Of a stretch of 64,000 nt of DNA, positions 39,251 through 52,200 are shown one piece after another; the first letter of the stretch is position 1; each line of letters begins with the position of its first letter. The notes under the pieces are model-generated. The model did no database searches and was not told the origin of the DNA. It worked only from the letters and a program-made list of their open reading frames with translations. Position numbers and translations under genes: made by a program. The stretch spans positions 5,304,031-5,368,030 of the forward strand of contig SSBO01000007.1 in NCBI GenBank assembly GCA_005281725.1. Direction: 5' to 3'. This DNA comes from Wuchereria bancrofti. Its lineage: Eukaryota > Nematoda > Chromadorea > Rhabditida > Onchocercidae.

Positions 39251-40670
39251 TGACAAATGATAACAATAAAGACAATCAGTAATGCTTTAGAATGATAAAG
39301 GGTTAATGTTGTCATCTGCTAATTTTATTTGATGAGGGATTTTTCCTCTTACAAATAAATACGTGAAGATGCTGTGAATAACTTTTATTTGGGCTAAAAT
39401 TAATGGATACTAAGATCGAAATTTCATAAATTTAGCGTTGTCTAACAAACAAAATTCTATGATTAAAACTTTTTGGTTTGGTAATTAAATAGAAAATAAT
39501 CCAAATTTTTAAAATTCTCATAAATGAATGATGAAATAATACGCTATTATATAAAAAGGCAAATAAATAGTTGCCCGGCAACTGCTGACCAAAAGCCGAA
39601 TAAATAGCTGATTAAATTATTGATAGATAAAAGGAGAGAGATAGAGAACGAAGGGAAAGATGAAGAAAGGAGTGACAAAACTGGTATTGAAAAAATAATT
39701 GTTACATGAATAATTTTAAAAAAATAAATTTATAATATAAAATTAAAGCAATTAATAGTATCATTAATGAAGCATAGTTTATTTTTATGGGAAATTTATG
39801 GTTCAATAGGTGTAATTAATATAATTCTCTTTAAGAGATGATAAATTAAAAAGAATAATTTGATTTTGCATTAATTCTATAATTTGCATTAATTCAAATT
39901 TGAAACCGAACATTTATGCTGTAGCATGTATTTTCTCACTAAAATTTTTGTTTCTTTTTTAGAACAATTTAAGCACTAAAATCTATTGGAAGACAAATAT
40001 CTGAGAATCATAAATCAGTAAATTATTCTTTATTTCTTTTTTTTGTCTCAATGAGTGATTTGAATTGTTTAAGTATTAGATAAATTTTCTTCGAATATTC
40101 GAAAAAAATAAAAGAATAAATTAATTTACTTTTTTTAAGCATGAAAACTAAATTTTTGAAAATTACTTAGTCAACAAAACACTTGCATTGAATATTTCAG
40201 CCTGATTTATTCATAAATTTATATACCAATAAAAAGTGAACGAATATTAGATTAACTTTTGAAAAAATTTAGCTTATTTTTAGCACGGAATTTTGGATGT
40301 TGTAAAATCTTAGACAGCAATCTGAAGGTTGTACACTGCAAAGTAATTTTTTTCTCTTCTTGCAAATATGATCATATGATCAAAATTTGATAGAGTCATA
40401 TGCTACTACTGGTGGATTTGCAAAAACACTTTATATTTATTAATAATCCGGAATTCCGGATTCTCGGAGACTTATATAGGGATCTGGATGTTGCACAGCG
40501 TCACAGTTTCTTGTGCTGAATGGATAGCGCGAAAGTTAAGCAATGGGAGTGTGTTAGGGGCAAAGTAGTTGTTGCCCTTTGACCTCGTGCAGTTTTTCTG
40601 TTCACTTTTTTTTTGTTGATTAGTTGTAAATTGTTATTTATTTGCTTCATTATATATCATATAGCTGAAA

Positions 40671-40677
40671 TTTTCAG
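40671..40677 (+). promoter_or_regulatory. Likely spliced-leader (trans-splice) acceptor
   Basis: A consensus TTTTCAG lies 60 bases upstream of the 40737 start codon, with no clear upstream coding exon. This fits a nematode spliced-leader acceptor. A five-codon upstream frame (ATG at 40730) overlaps the main start. Confidence 0.4.
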
Positions 40678-40736
40678 GTGATCTGCACTTTTCGGTGGTA
40701 ATATTCATATTGTGAACAGTAGGCAACATATGAATA

Positions 40737-42033
40737 ATGAGTAATGGTTTCGTCACAAACAATACCCAGAAAGGGATAATTACCCAAACATTAGGCAATT
40801 TAATTACTGTCTGGCCACTTAATGTTTATCAGAAAAAGGAACTCGTTTTCCAAGATGTAGCACCAATATCATCACAATATTTGAAACCTGGCGATTGGAT
40901 TCAGATGGAGGTAGAACATGGTGATGTGGTTGTTTATCGTGAAAAAATCGAACCTGTGCTACAAACAGTGGTCACAGTACGTGGAAATGTACAGGTAGTA
41001 TTTCTTATCTGTAATTAATTGGATGTAGTTATTGACAGAATAACGTTTGCTATTAATTGAATTTATTATTATGGTATGATCAGATGAACGTTCATCATAC
41101 CTTGCAAGGTAGTAAAAAAAAAAGTAGTATTTGGTGTGTGTAATATATTCTTTTGGTAATTTCAGTTGAAGACGCGTATATATTTTCCAAATGGAATAAA
41201 CAAAAATCATGAGCACATGATCGGTTATTCGGACGATGTAGGAGAAGTGGGTATTTTTTTCCAATGCTCTGAATTGAAAGCTGATTTTTCATACGATGTT
41301 TGGGTATCGAGGTTAGTTGATTGGTACAATGTTCTCCATATTTCATAAACTGAGTGAGATCTGAAAGAACTGCAATGAGAGAAAAATTGACCTGTGGTAA
41401 TGGATTTAAAAAGTAGAAATTTTTATTCATGAGTGAGAAAATGAGAATTGAGAACTAGTTTTAAAATTCACTGAAAGTACAAAAAAATTGATTTAATCCC
41501 GGTAGGCCGTTATTTTTTTTAGACCTCCAAGAAAACTTGCATCATTGGAAAGGCGATATAATGTGCATTGGTGTCTTGCAAGACAAACAATGATCCCATT
41601 AATGAAGGATCATAATACAGCAAAACTTTTATGGAAGAATCAATCGTCTGACGACAATTCTGAGTGTTTCAATAGTACGTTAACCGAAAGTGATATTAAT
41701 TCACATGAAATTGATTTTCCTTATGTGAGTTACTTTATTTTCTCAGTTGTTATTTCATGTGGATGATCAGTGAACAAGATCCAGTTTAAATCATTAGGTT
41801 TCTGATAAATATCTTACACTTCTTATGCTTGTCGTTTGTTTCTATTTTTGTTGGGGTAAACAATATTCAGGAATTCTTTCTGTATAATAATGATTTTTTA
41901 TCAGGCAGTAAGTTTTAACGATAATGCTCTGAGAAGATTATACAGTGATCCAAAAGTACGCGAAGCAGTTTACCAATGCAGTAGCGATTTTGCGCGCTCA
42001 ATTGAAACTTATCTGAGCAGGACGTGTGATTGA
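40737..42033 (+). CDS. Unrecognised four-exon gene, 244 residues
   Basis: Exons 40737-40994, 41166-41311, 41523-41724 and 41905-42033 join in phase and end in TGA. Introns are short with good GT/AG ends. The start is the first in-frame ATG after the acceptor. I do not recognise the family. The first 90 residues look like a compact beta-strand domain (KGIITQTLGNLITVWPL, then KPGDWIQMEVEHGDVVVY), which might be OB-like. The middle holds YFPNGIN and a basic stretch, PPRKLASLERRYNVHW. The C-terminus is helical (DNALRRLYSDPKVREAVYQC). There is no signal peptide or membrane segment, so a cytoplasmic or nuclear protein is likely. An AATAAA at 42363-42368 may end the transcript. Codon use and exon phases make the gene itself credible; its function is unknown. 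Confidence 0.8.
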
Positions 42034-43721
42034 TTTTCATTGAGGTACTTTCCACTTTTTTCTTGTAAATTTGAAACTCATCATCTACAAAAGCTTTATT
42101 TGGAGATATTTACAATTTAAACTTTGAAAATGATTTCTTCTAATATTTTGGCATTTCATACTTCTAGTATTTTGATCATCCATGATCATTTATATTTCTT
42201 TCCAGATGGCTTATTATTGATAATTATGATGTATCTTGTCTCCACGTGCTGAAACAAATTCATGTCCAGATATCACTATATTGTAATTTGCAATAATTGT
42301 TTGCTTTCAATACTGTTTTATACTCCTGTAGTTACGAAACATTTTATAAACAAAATATATTAAATAAAAAACTGTTTTATTGAAATGTACAGTTCTTATA
42401 CTAGGGTTAGAATTGCGAAACTTGAACAAGAATACAACTTATCAGTGGAAAAGTACATGCGTATGATGTGATGGTTGAAGCATCTTGTTTAATGACAAAA
42501 ATCTAGGATCAACAAAACATGTTATATATTTTGAATATCATTTTGTATATTACCTGATGTGAAAAAACTCTAGTCATTATTAATATTTTAAATATGGAAA
42601 AAATCTTCGATTACTGCGGCAAATTAGTAATTTAACGGATATGATAACATCATACTTTCTTGCTACACTTTGTTGTACACCTTTATATTCAAAAACTTTC
42701 AGAACAGTTTTCATGTACGACATACCGAATTTCACAGCGTACTTTGTTTTTAGCTGTGAACCACTCAAACTCGATATTCTATGTTCCACTAACTCATCGA
42801 ACGGAATCGTGATTTTTAGTTTAAAGTTTTAAGTTACCTTAATTTTAGTCATATTTTACTTTTGGTTTTTTGCCATATGATTTCTTACCACAAATTATAA
42901 TGTATACAAATGTTACCATTTCATAGCCATTTAAACATACAAGAAATAAAGGAATACACACCAGTAATGTCTAACTTCGCCACTTTTTTCTTTTTTATTT
43001 CTATTGGTTTTTAGTTTTAAGTAATTTAATCTCTGTTATATCTTCTAATAGAACTTCATTTTGTTATAAAATTTTTTTCTATCAAAGATGGATAATTGCA
43101 AAAATAATGCTAAAGGAGAAAAAAGAAGTCACAGTAATTATCGAAATAAAATTAAGCAATGACAGTTTCGAATTGTGAGCTTTGAGCAATTCTCGTATTT
43201 AATGTGAAAAAAATATCAAGGGAAGACAAAAGTGCATCAATTGCATACCAAATTAAAATTCCGAGAAATAGAAAATCTACTATTCATTGTCTTCATTTTC
43301 TTATTAATCGTTTGTTATTTATTATTTATAATTCATTTACAACCTATTTATTGCTGTCCACTATTGTTTATTTTTTATTTAATTTATTTTATTTTTTATG
43401 TTCATTTATTTGTTATTTGTCTACTATTTACCGTTCATTATTTACCAGTTTATTATTATCAACCACTCTGTTGTAAGAAGCAAACTTATCAAGCTGAATT
43501 AGCATGTCATTGTGTATAATTTATCGCCAACGTTAAATAGACACCTATAACATGTACCACCGCATGTTCTAATCTTTTGACATCATGTTGCAAACATATC
43601 AAGCAAAATTTTTAATCGTTTCCTAGCATGTTCTTGTTGCACTACATCATATTTAATAATAGCGCAGATCGTGTCACTTGTGATAACAAACGGATTATAA
43701 CAGAGACAAATATTTCTCGAC
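42034..43721. other. Convergent intergenic region
   Basis: This lies between the 3' ends of the 40.7-kb gene (+) and the tandem-RA gene (-). It includes an open minus-strand frame at 42580-42830, listed separately. The AT-rich frames at 43.2-43.5 kb (+) are not convincing. Confidence 0.5.
42580..42830 (-). CDS. Possible coding exon, unrecognised
   Basis: An open minus-strand frame of about 83 codons ends in TAA at 42580. It has a protein-like composition (KITIPFDELVEHRISSLSGS, then FGMSYMKTVLKVFEYKGVQQ). It is bounded upstream by a stop at about 42840. The first in-frame ATG lies well inside, and no strong acceptor was found. It could be a terminal exon, a decayed gene copy or chance. No family is recognised. 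Confidence 0.25.
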
Positions 43722-45852
43722 TTAGGAGACAGATCTAATTATGATTTTTTGACCTTTAGGTAATACTAAGTACAGATCGGCCAAGGTATCATTCATATTC
43801 AGATCACTGCCTGTCTCCGATAGGTATAATCGAAAATCAGTTGGTGGTCCAGGCTGTTGGTTCATTGCAAGCAACATAACGATTGCTTCATAACAAGTTG
43901 TTCGAGGAGAGATAAACAACGACTTGTAGGTACTCTGTTTAATCATGTTATTTATTAATATACGATTGACTAATCAGGGTTAATTAATTTAACTTTATCA
44001 TTTTTAACCAACGATTCCTCTATACCTGTGTGCCACAGCAATGATCTGTAACAAACACCTATTGTTGACCTCATAACATTAGCATAATGGCTAACGATTT
44101 ATCAGGAAACCTATGGCACGCTTATCAAGTTCATGATATAAATAATTGTATTTAACAAATGCGATTAGAATTTTGCAAAATAAAATGGAAATTGAAACAA
44201 AGACATTGAAATATGCCATCCTTGTTCTATTTCTCCCTATAGAAAGGTTTTTTTCTCTGTTATGGAAGCAATTTAAGAACAAAAAATTAGGAAGAAGGGA
44301 TGGTACCGTTACCTCTGAAGAGAGTAAATAATCATATATCCGTACTAGGACACCATTCGTCGACATTGTTATCAGGAATCGTGACATGTGTACAGGATGG
44401 CAACGTTGCAGTTCGAGTGGTCGCGCTTCCTGAGGTAACAGTAGCGGTGTTTTCACCTGAATTTTATGGTTATTTTACTCTAAACTGAACTGAAGTATGA
44501 GGGTCAAATTGCATATTCTCATAACAATAATAGCTCCTAAATCTTTTTTACCTCTTATTCCAGAAAAAGTTGTATTCGAAAGATGCACCAACATGTTAGA
44601 ATCTCATTTCGATGAAAAATGCGCAGATGGCCAGCGGATTGGGAATTTCAATGAATGCCGACAGGTAAAAAGCATTTGGATAGAACATATTTGCAAACAA
44701 ATTAGTCGTTGAGATATTTCCAACAAAATATTTTCAGATTTTCCCAAATCAAAGTTGAAGAGATACATATGTGTTAGTTCTATCAGAACAAATTCGATAG
44801 ATAAAAATACTCTTCTCCACATGCTTACTCTCTTTGATGCTCCAATATTTTAACATATACACACAAATGAAAAGTATGCATACCTGTTCTCCATTATAGC
44901 GAGTCCAAACTTCCATTATAATTTCGAACAAATTCGGATCTTTGCATATCCGGAATTTCGTCAGAATAGTATCAACAATGTTCTTCACTGTATGATTGGT
45001 TGAAATTTTTAATGTTTTATAATCGGTGCCCTCTTTGATATCGCCAGTATAAATGCGCAGTGTACCCTACAATTATAGCATCATGAAATTTAGATTTTTA
45101 AATTGTGTAGTGAAGTTTTTGCATAAAACTTGCCACCAAAATTTCACCAGAAATTAGCAATTGTCATAAAATGACTGCCTTCATGGTAACCAATAATTCA
45201 ACAGTTATCAATATCTCAGACTGCCTTAAATAAATTCAAATAAACAGCCATATTTTTAAAGAGAAAATAAACCGGTTTAGTGCATATTGCACATGATATC
45301 TGAATAAAGAAATGTCAATTCTTTCGACATCATTAATATTACCAGTTATTACAACGAGTACTTTGAAAATACTTCATCATGCAAAATTAGGTTAACATTC
45401 TCTATTCAGTTTTTCTATGCGGAAATTGCTGGATATAAGGATGCTTTGCTTTGAATTAATTCGAGCAGAAAAAATATAAAAGGATTAACTATCTATTACA
45501 AAATTTTAGATGTTGCCAATCAATACAAACATTTCATTATTGAATGGTTCAAAGAAAGTGCGAAAAAGTTGAACTCCAGATTTTGAGAATAATTTAAGCG
45601 AAAAAGATTACGGAAAAGAGAAAAGAAAGGAAATAAACAAACCCATTCGCTAGCATCACTGCTATCTACGGAACTTAGAGAACTCAAAGAGTTGGATCGA
45701 TCGCAAATATGGATTGTCTCTTCTAATGATGATGATGATGATGATGATGGCTTATCAAAGGAATGCGATGAAGTACTGAGACTACTGCTTCGGCTTGTTT
45801 TACCTTGATATTTGGTGTACACTTTTCTCGATCGTACTTGATACTTTAGCAT
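43722..45852 (-). CDS. Tandem Ras-association (RA) domain protein, about 249 residues
   Basis: Minus-strand exons 45643-45852, 44884-45066, 44313-44456 and 43722-43934 all break in phase 0. The first exon starts with ATG directly after an AG, so it may begin at a spliced-leader site, or coding exons may continue upstream. Residues 1-70 are Ser-rich with a polyserine run. RA domain 1 covers about 71-155, starting GTLRIYTGDIKEGTDYKTLK; its opening resembles the second RA domain of afadin. RA domain 2 covers about 158-249, with VLVRIYDYLLSSES, YKSLFISPRTTCYEAIVMLL and the closing strand GQKIIIRSVS. RA domains bind GTP-loaded Ras or Rap. No catalytic domain is visible. Tandem RA pairs occur in afadin and phospholipase C-epsilon, but there they sit in much larger proteins. 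Confidence 0.75.
44564..44758 (+). CDS. Possible small antisense gene end within an RA-gene intron
   Basis: Inside intron 2 of the tandem-RA gene, on the opposite strand, a frame at 44564-44664 has an acceptor (TATTCCAG) and a donor (CAG/GTAAAA). It is followed by a TTTTCAG acceptor and a short last exon, 44738-44758, ending in TGA. The encoded stretch (FERCTNMLESHFDEKC, then NECRQIFPNQS) has regularly spaced cysteines, like a secreted protein. No first exon was found, so this is tentative. Confidence 0.3.
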
Positions 45853-46017
45853 CTTAAATGAAATAATATATATGTATATATTTACGGATAGAGAATGAAA
45901 CAAAACCATTTGGGCAAACAACATAATTCAAAATTTCTAAACTAAATAGAAGTCAAGAGAGCGCCTCGTTTAATCGACTATTCTATAACCAGTTTACTAA
46001 GCCATTTATATACATCT

Positions 46018-46279
46018 TCAGCTTCGTATTCTATATGCTACATTTTTTCCATCAGATAAATTCGTCAGATCGATAAGTGTGCAATTAATCGAATCCACCA
46101 AATTAGTCATTTCAAGAAGATTCTTTTCAGGAAGAACTTCACTAACAGGTAAAAGGGAAGATGTTTTAGAAAAAGGTAAAGGAAGTAATAGGATGAATGA
46201 ATTATACCAAAAAGATAAGGAATTAGCCTGAGGGTAATATCGTGATAATACGTCAAAAAAAGAGTGGATGACATGAATG
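46018..46279 (-). CDS. Candidate last exon of an unrecognised minus-strand gene
   Basis: After a TTCAG acceptor an open frame runs 86 codons to TGA at 46018. It looks coding (SRYYPQANSLSFWYNSF, then PEKNLLEMTNLVDSINCTL and IDLTNLSDGKNV). Just past this stop a second coding-like stretch appears in another frame (IEYEAEDVYKWLSKLVIE, stop at 45978). This suggests an indel, or alternative splicing that might join upstream exons to the tandem-RA gene. Its end lies about 165 bp before the RA-gene start. No domain was recognised. Confidence 0.45.
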
Positions 46280-49200
46280 CTGAAGCATTAAATACACTCA
46301 TAACTAGTCCTTTATAGTGCCGTAGTGAATTTGCACTGAGGTAGCAAACAACAACCGGAAAATAGCTCCCTGTACATCAGTGAATCAAAATGGAGGTCTA
46401 AAATCATGGAAGAGAGGTTAGTAAAAGGAAAAAAATAAAAAAATAGAAAATCTTAAAGACCTTACGACTACCACGTAAGAGAAAGAAGTGTAAACTTTCC
46501 AGAACAAATGAAAAAATGAAAGAAATCATAATTAGAGAAAGATATCTAACTTCAGTTAGAAATCTTCCACATTGACACGGCTATGTCACTTCTAGTAAAA
46601 CATAAATGTTGTATTGGATGGATTAAAAAAAAACAGCACAATTTCAAATTAATATGCTAAAGAGAATAGAAGCAGATAAGACCGATGAGATAAAGTGTAG
46701 AAATGATATGTGAAGATTTGAAATTGGTAATAAATTCCGGAAGAAATATTCCAAATTTGACGGAATGAACAACTTATGGAAACTTCATTTTAGCGCATTA
46801 ATTAAGATTTAAAAAAAGATTTTAAAGTTACATTTTTCATACGGTCAAAAAGTTCTAATTCCATATTAATAGAATTTTGCATAACGTGAAACAATTATTT
46901 GAAATTTTAATCTATTTACAATATTAATCTTTAGAAAAAAAATAGGATACAATTCAATCAACGTTATACATTTGATAAGCAAAACTTAATAGCAAACAAA
47001 CTGATTAACCTTTAGCCCTCATTTTAAAATATTTGCATTACTGTTGTAAAAGTGATTGTTGTTGGGGAGTTTAGTGCGACGAAGCATATGGTTCACAAAT
47101 AAATGAACGAAGAAACAACGAATAGCAAAAGCACTCAGAGTTTTAATGACTTTCAGTCTATCAAAAATAGTTGCTTTGTGTAAGCTGAAAGGATGAAAAA
47201 GAAATAAAAATAAATGTTTCATTTACTGTGCACAGAAACAAACAGTTCAACTTGCTAAAATGTAATTTCATTGATTTTCCCGGTGATATTCGATTATCGA
47301 ATATACAAGAAGAATAAAACGTAATGATTTCGCGGATAGTTTCTTATGATCTGTGCTCTTTTCTAGCTAGTATACTGGAAATTTAAATAAGATTAAAATA
47401 AATAAAAGATTGAAATAAGTTAAAATAAGGAAAAAGATTTCGGAATGATTTGAAGTTTCTAACGATAATAGAAGAAACGGAAAAAAGTGCAAAAGTCAAA
47501 TGACATGGAAGATATTCAGCCACTCTCATATTTGATACACAGCTTTAGCAATAAAAATTAGTAACGATTATTATCACTAATGTATCTTTAGGAATTATTT
47601 AAATAATTTTTGAAGATGTATGCTATACCTGAAAGATAATATGTAAAGTGCGTACAAATAAAGAAGCAATATTTGAGAATACATTTAATATATGTATCGG
47701 ATATTCGATCTTATGCTGCTTTCTTACGAAGGAGAAAGGAGTGAAAAACACAAGCATTCAGCATCCCACATCAGCAATAAATCCCATAATTACCTAGCAA
47801 ATTCATCTTTAATTTCCCAATCATTCAAAGTTTCAATTCTGAGCCATAAATAAAAATTATTCTACGTGAATACTGACCTTTCCAAGCAATTCCTTTTTTT
47901 TTATATAATTTTTTGCACATATAATCATTATCGTCATTTGAAACTTTTTCCTAGATTTTGTAGACTCATTACATTTCAGTTATTTCCAAATTTCAACATG
48001 AATATAACAGATCCCTAGAACCTTTCAGAAGGAAGCAAATATGTTCCGACAAATTATTATTCAAATTAGATGGTATCAAGTAACATACGATGAGGACAGT
48101 AATAGTAATTTATCGGATCAACATATGGCTATAAGTCCATAAGACAACTCGCCATTTCTCATTAAGACAAATCACACTCCCATCCATTCAACTTCGAATA
48201 TGGCCCATAAATCATTAGCGCGACGATGGTTCCAGTCGCTCACGACATACCGGAAACGTTTACTTTTAAGATCAGAACTTAATACGATACCTTGGACGTT
48301 GGCTCTTTATATTCGCCCACATTTATATTTTCACAAGCACACAATTTTTGAATATTTCAAGTTTTTAAGGGAAAGAAAGTATCTTAATCATGATGAATGT
48401 ACTTGAGAATTATTTTATCGCTGAAATTATTACAGTTTATTAACAATCAAATGATCCTTCGAAGTAAATTCTCTCAAAATGTAATGAGTTAATATTGAGA
48501 AAACCTCACACAATAAAATGACCTATTAATTAAAATTAATTTTTTGGAAGAATAAAGAGAATTTAATAGTTGCAAGACAGTTTCAAATTCATTTCGATAC
48601 ACATGTTTGACCAATGGCGCTAATCTAATTAGCCAATTAAATTAAAATAGATTAAAGAGATGCAGTAAGAATGACAGCAATAACTTACCACGATTATCTT
48701 ATAAACAGAAATAATGACAATCAGTTATCACAATTTTCGGGGAGAATAATGTTCAGCAAAAGATGACGAATGATGATTTCATGCTGAAATAATAAATTAG
48801 AAAAAAGAATTTTATCGCAGTTTTCGTTAAATCGTCAAACTTGATTGCCATGAATGATATCGTCTGAATGTGGATGTAGCATAATGATATGCAGAAATGG
48901 GGAAGGAAAAGAAAATGAGAGGAGCAAGTGGATGAGTGGCTACCTTGTCACACGCCAGTTTGAAGAACCGAAAATGACAACAAATGGAGGCAGAGTGACA
49001 AATGTTTGGAGGAGGGACTGACACAACAGCTTTGTTTCGTTTGCCAGAAAGAAATCGGATGAAAAGAGAAACAAATTTTGATCAAAAAAGAAAGTAATAA
49101 GTGTATTTATTATCAGAGGGAGCAGTGAAAAAAACATCAAAATGGTCCTACATATTGTTACAAAAAAAGACGGGAATTGCTTTGTAAGGGAAATAGAGTG

Positions 49201-52200
49201 AGTAACATACCTAGAATGACCATTTGCGCAAGTAATGGATATTTAAGGGGATTGATAAAGATTCACCGCAGTTAAATTCTACAGCAAAAGTTGTGGTAAG
49301 TCTTATTGATAATATCGACATCGGAAATTGATCCATGAATTGAAAGTACATCAAAAAAGGACATTTCAGTTAGATTGCTGATATCAAAGATAACAATTCA
49401 GATGAATGGGATCTCTTCGATCAAACTGCGGTATTTTTTAGGAATACAATGAATTAGTTAGTAGATAGATGGATAAATTGAGAAGTGTGCAGATCTGCAA
49501 AAACCTGTTTTACTTCATCATTAAAGGATAATCCGACTTCTTTCCCTCCCTCTCTTTTTCTCTCTCTCTCTCTGCCTCTATCTACAAATCTCCATTTTCC
49601 TCTCTTCTAATCTAGATCCACATTACAACTTAACTTTAACATAGACTAATTTAGTCACTCGAAAAAAACGGAGTTTTTTTATTTCTGAAGTGTTAAACAA
49701 AGTTTAATATCAATCTCAGATTTGCCATTTGAAAGCTAAAAAAAAGGAATTGCAACACTAACAAAAGAATCGCAAAGACAGTTTTGAGTAAGATCTTGTA
49801 ATTTGAAAAATGGCATCATTATTACAGTATTATTCTAAAAGGAAGTGAAAAATAAGTAAGTGATAAAAAAAAAATTAGAATGCAACTGTTCGAGTAGGAA
49901 AAAGATAAGCAAAGAGCAATGTTTGCTTAGAAAAATTGATGGAAATATGCTGCCCAACTTTCCAATGCAGAAAAAAATTTGTACATTTTTCAACTGGACG
50001 AAAAAGTTATTAATATTGAAAAATTCATAAAACATAGTAATATTTCATCATATTTGCGATTAATTAAAATCGATCTGCTAATCAGGCAGGTATCAACAAA
50101 GACTGAAAAACACTTCAAGGAGATATTCTTGCGAATATCTATTTATTGACATCGATTCTGATTTCTCATCTCGATTACTTTTTCAGTTTATTGTGAGTCT
50201 AGAAAATAATTTGTGGTGTAGATAAATTGAGGATGAAACTGTTATCAAAGATGCTTGATGAAAAGCACTCGTCCACTTCATCAGCCATATGTTGAAGTGA
50301 AAGAGGATCTCGAAAGTTTAACACTGATTTGAGAGGGGAGAATGATTTAGACAACGATATGAAAGTGAATCAAATAGTTTTTCTTGGCTTATAAGGAAGC
50401 TTCCCATGATTAAGAAGCAAGATGGGATAAAATAATTCAACAAATATTGAAATCAGTAAAAAGTAAATAAACAGAAAATTTATATGTAACGTCATAATTA
50501 ATTACTTCGTAATATGAATGAAAAGAGAAATAAATTTAATTATGCAAATTTGTTTCTAAAAATATTTATCATAAAACTAATTAGAGGAAGTTAAATTTGC
50601 AATGGAAAAGTCAGAAGATAATCGAAGAAAATTTTTAGTAGTATTCTTTCTTACTGTTGGAGGTAAGTGAGTAAATCGATTAATTAGTGAGTATGCTATA
50701 AATTCCATATAAAAGAGACGTAAGGAAGAAGAGCATTCATCTCAGAACTGGCACCAAACATTCATAAACATTACCGCTTATTATTATAGATTAATAGAAA
50801 TGTCTGTGACAGCAGCTTCAATAGTTTATTACCTTAGATGATTATCATTAATCTTGGAAAATTTGCCTTTGTTGCAATTTCGACAATTGTTTCTACACAA
50901 CGCACTAAATGATTTGTGCAAGAAGGACGGGATATTTCGCTGACTACATAATAGATAGTAGTTGTATGCGAGAAATAAACAATGTCATGTAGGGATTCGA
51001 GATAAATTATTGCAGGATCAGTTAGCTACTATTATTACTACCTCTTTCTCCCTACATTTTAATGATAGCTGAAAAGAAAAAAGGAACAAATGGAAGATCT
51101 ATTACTTTCACCATCTTTAATTCCTCCCTTTTTTCTTTTTTTTTTGGTCAAATTCAAATATACCACTGGCATTATTTATTAGTTTATTTGCGGTACTCAA
51201 TTACTATTGAAAGAAAAGAAGAAGAAAAAGTTTAGTTTAAAACAATCAAGTAGGTTTTTTTTTTTTAGTGAAAATTTCCATTTGCACAGAAAATAAAATT
51301 CCGTATGCTGAAATTTACGACTGACATTATTTATTAGTTATTTGCGGGAGATTGGAACGAAAAGAAGAAGAAACAGCTTAGTTTAAAACAAACAACTAAG
51401 TTTCAACTAATGGCAAAACTTCAGCTGAACAACTAAAGTGATTTCAAAAGTCAAAAGACTTTTGGATTTTTTGTACACTTTGATTCAAGTTTTTAAACAC
51501 TATATGTCACTTTACAGAAATAAGTATTTATAGAGGTAATATTGATTGCCTCAAACGAAAATAATGATTGAAGAAAAAAGAAGTCAGTGAAATGAATAAA
51601 GGACAAAATATTTCAAATTTCTCACCCTTTTGTCCATCTAATTGAAATGACCCTCGTAACAGCACACTTCGCTGTTCTGAAAAGTAGTCAATGGAGAAAT
51701 TTCATTTATTTCTTCTTAAACTTCAAAAAAAAAAAGACAAGAAATGTAAAAGTTCTACCAATACAATCCGTTGAAGAAGTGTTGCAAATCTCGTCCATTA
51801 TTGAAAACAAAAGGTATATGCTGTCCACTGATCTCTCATTATGGCTAAAAATGTCGTTATCCTACCTGTAGCCCTTAGCACATGACTCTACCTGGATCGT
51901 CAACAATCACTCACTTTCTATCATTTTCCTAAAATTTTTTATCCAAATAAACATAGTAAGTTGATACAAACATTCATAATTCCCCATCACTTCGCTTTTT
52001 ACGCCCAACCTCGATCCTCCTCACTGGACTGTCCACTATTTATAGTTAATGCTAACATGATCCCACTGGTAATTAACTTTTTAGCTAATGGTATGAAGTC
52101 TTGAAACTGTATCCGAAACATATGGAAAGCTTGTTACTGCAAGAATATAATAAAGTGATAATTGTCATACTACATTAAACTTCAAATACTTTTAGCAGAA

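Larger units (their letters stand above)
27873..40670. other. Gene desert of about 12.8 kb
   Basis: I found no exon chain with consistent splice phases. Reading frames are short and dominated by simple repeats or AT-rich codons. The stretch contains diverged inverted repeats (28.2-28.5, 31.5 and 33.8 kb), short tandem arrays (28.6, 34.7 and 37.0 kb), a CATA-rich patch near 34.17 kb, and an AAT-rich tract (39.1 kb). A small patch at 33180-33250 has a higher GC content than its surroundings, with protein-like frames on both strands, but no motif. Confidence 0.6.

Noticed and set aside
39017..39275. Poly-Ile and poly-Tyr frames on both strands
   Set aside because: They are translations of the interrupted (AAT)n tract.
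40500..40580. GCGCGAAAGTTAAGCAATGG patch resembling the middle of 5S rRNA
   Set aside because: Only about 12 bases match and the flanking helices of 5S rRNA are absent.
40770..40800. ATAATTACCCAAAC, similar to the SL1 spliced-leader sequence
   Set aside because: The match is about 10 bases, it lies inside a coding exon, and no Sm site or SL RNA fold follows.
44300..44488. 62-codon plus-strand frame
   Set aside because: It is antisense to the RA-domain exon 44313-44456, whose protein matches a known fold.
48200..48406. 68-codon plus-strand frame with an ATG
   Set aside because: The minus strand over the same bases reads as a better coding exon, and the plus frame degrades into AT-rich codons.
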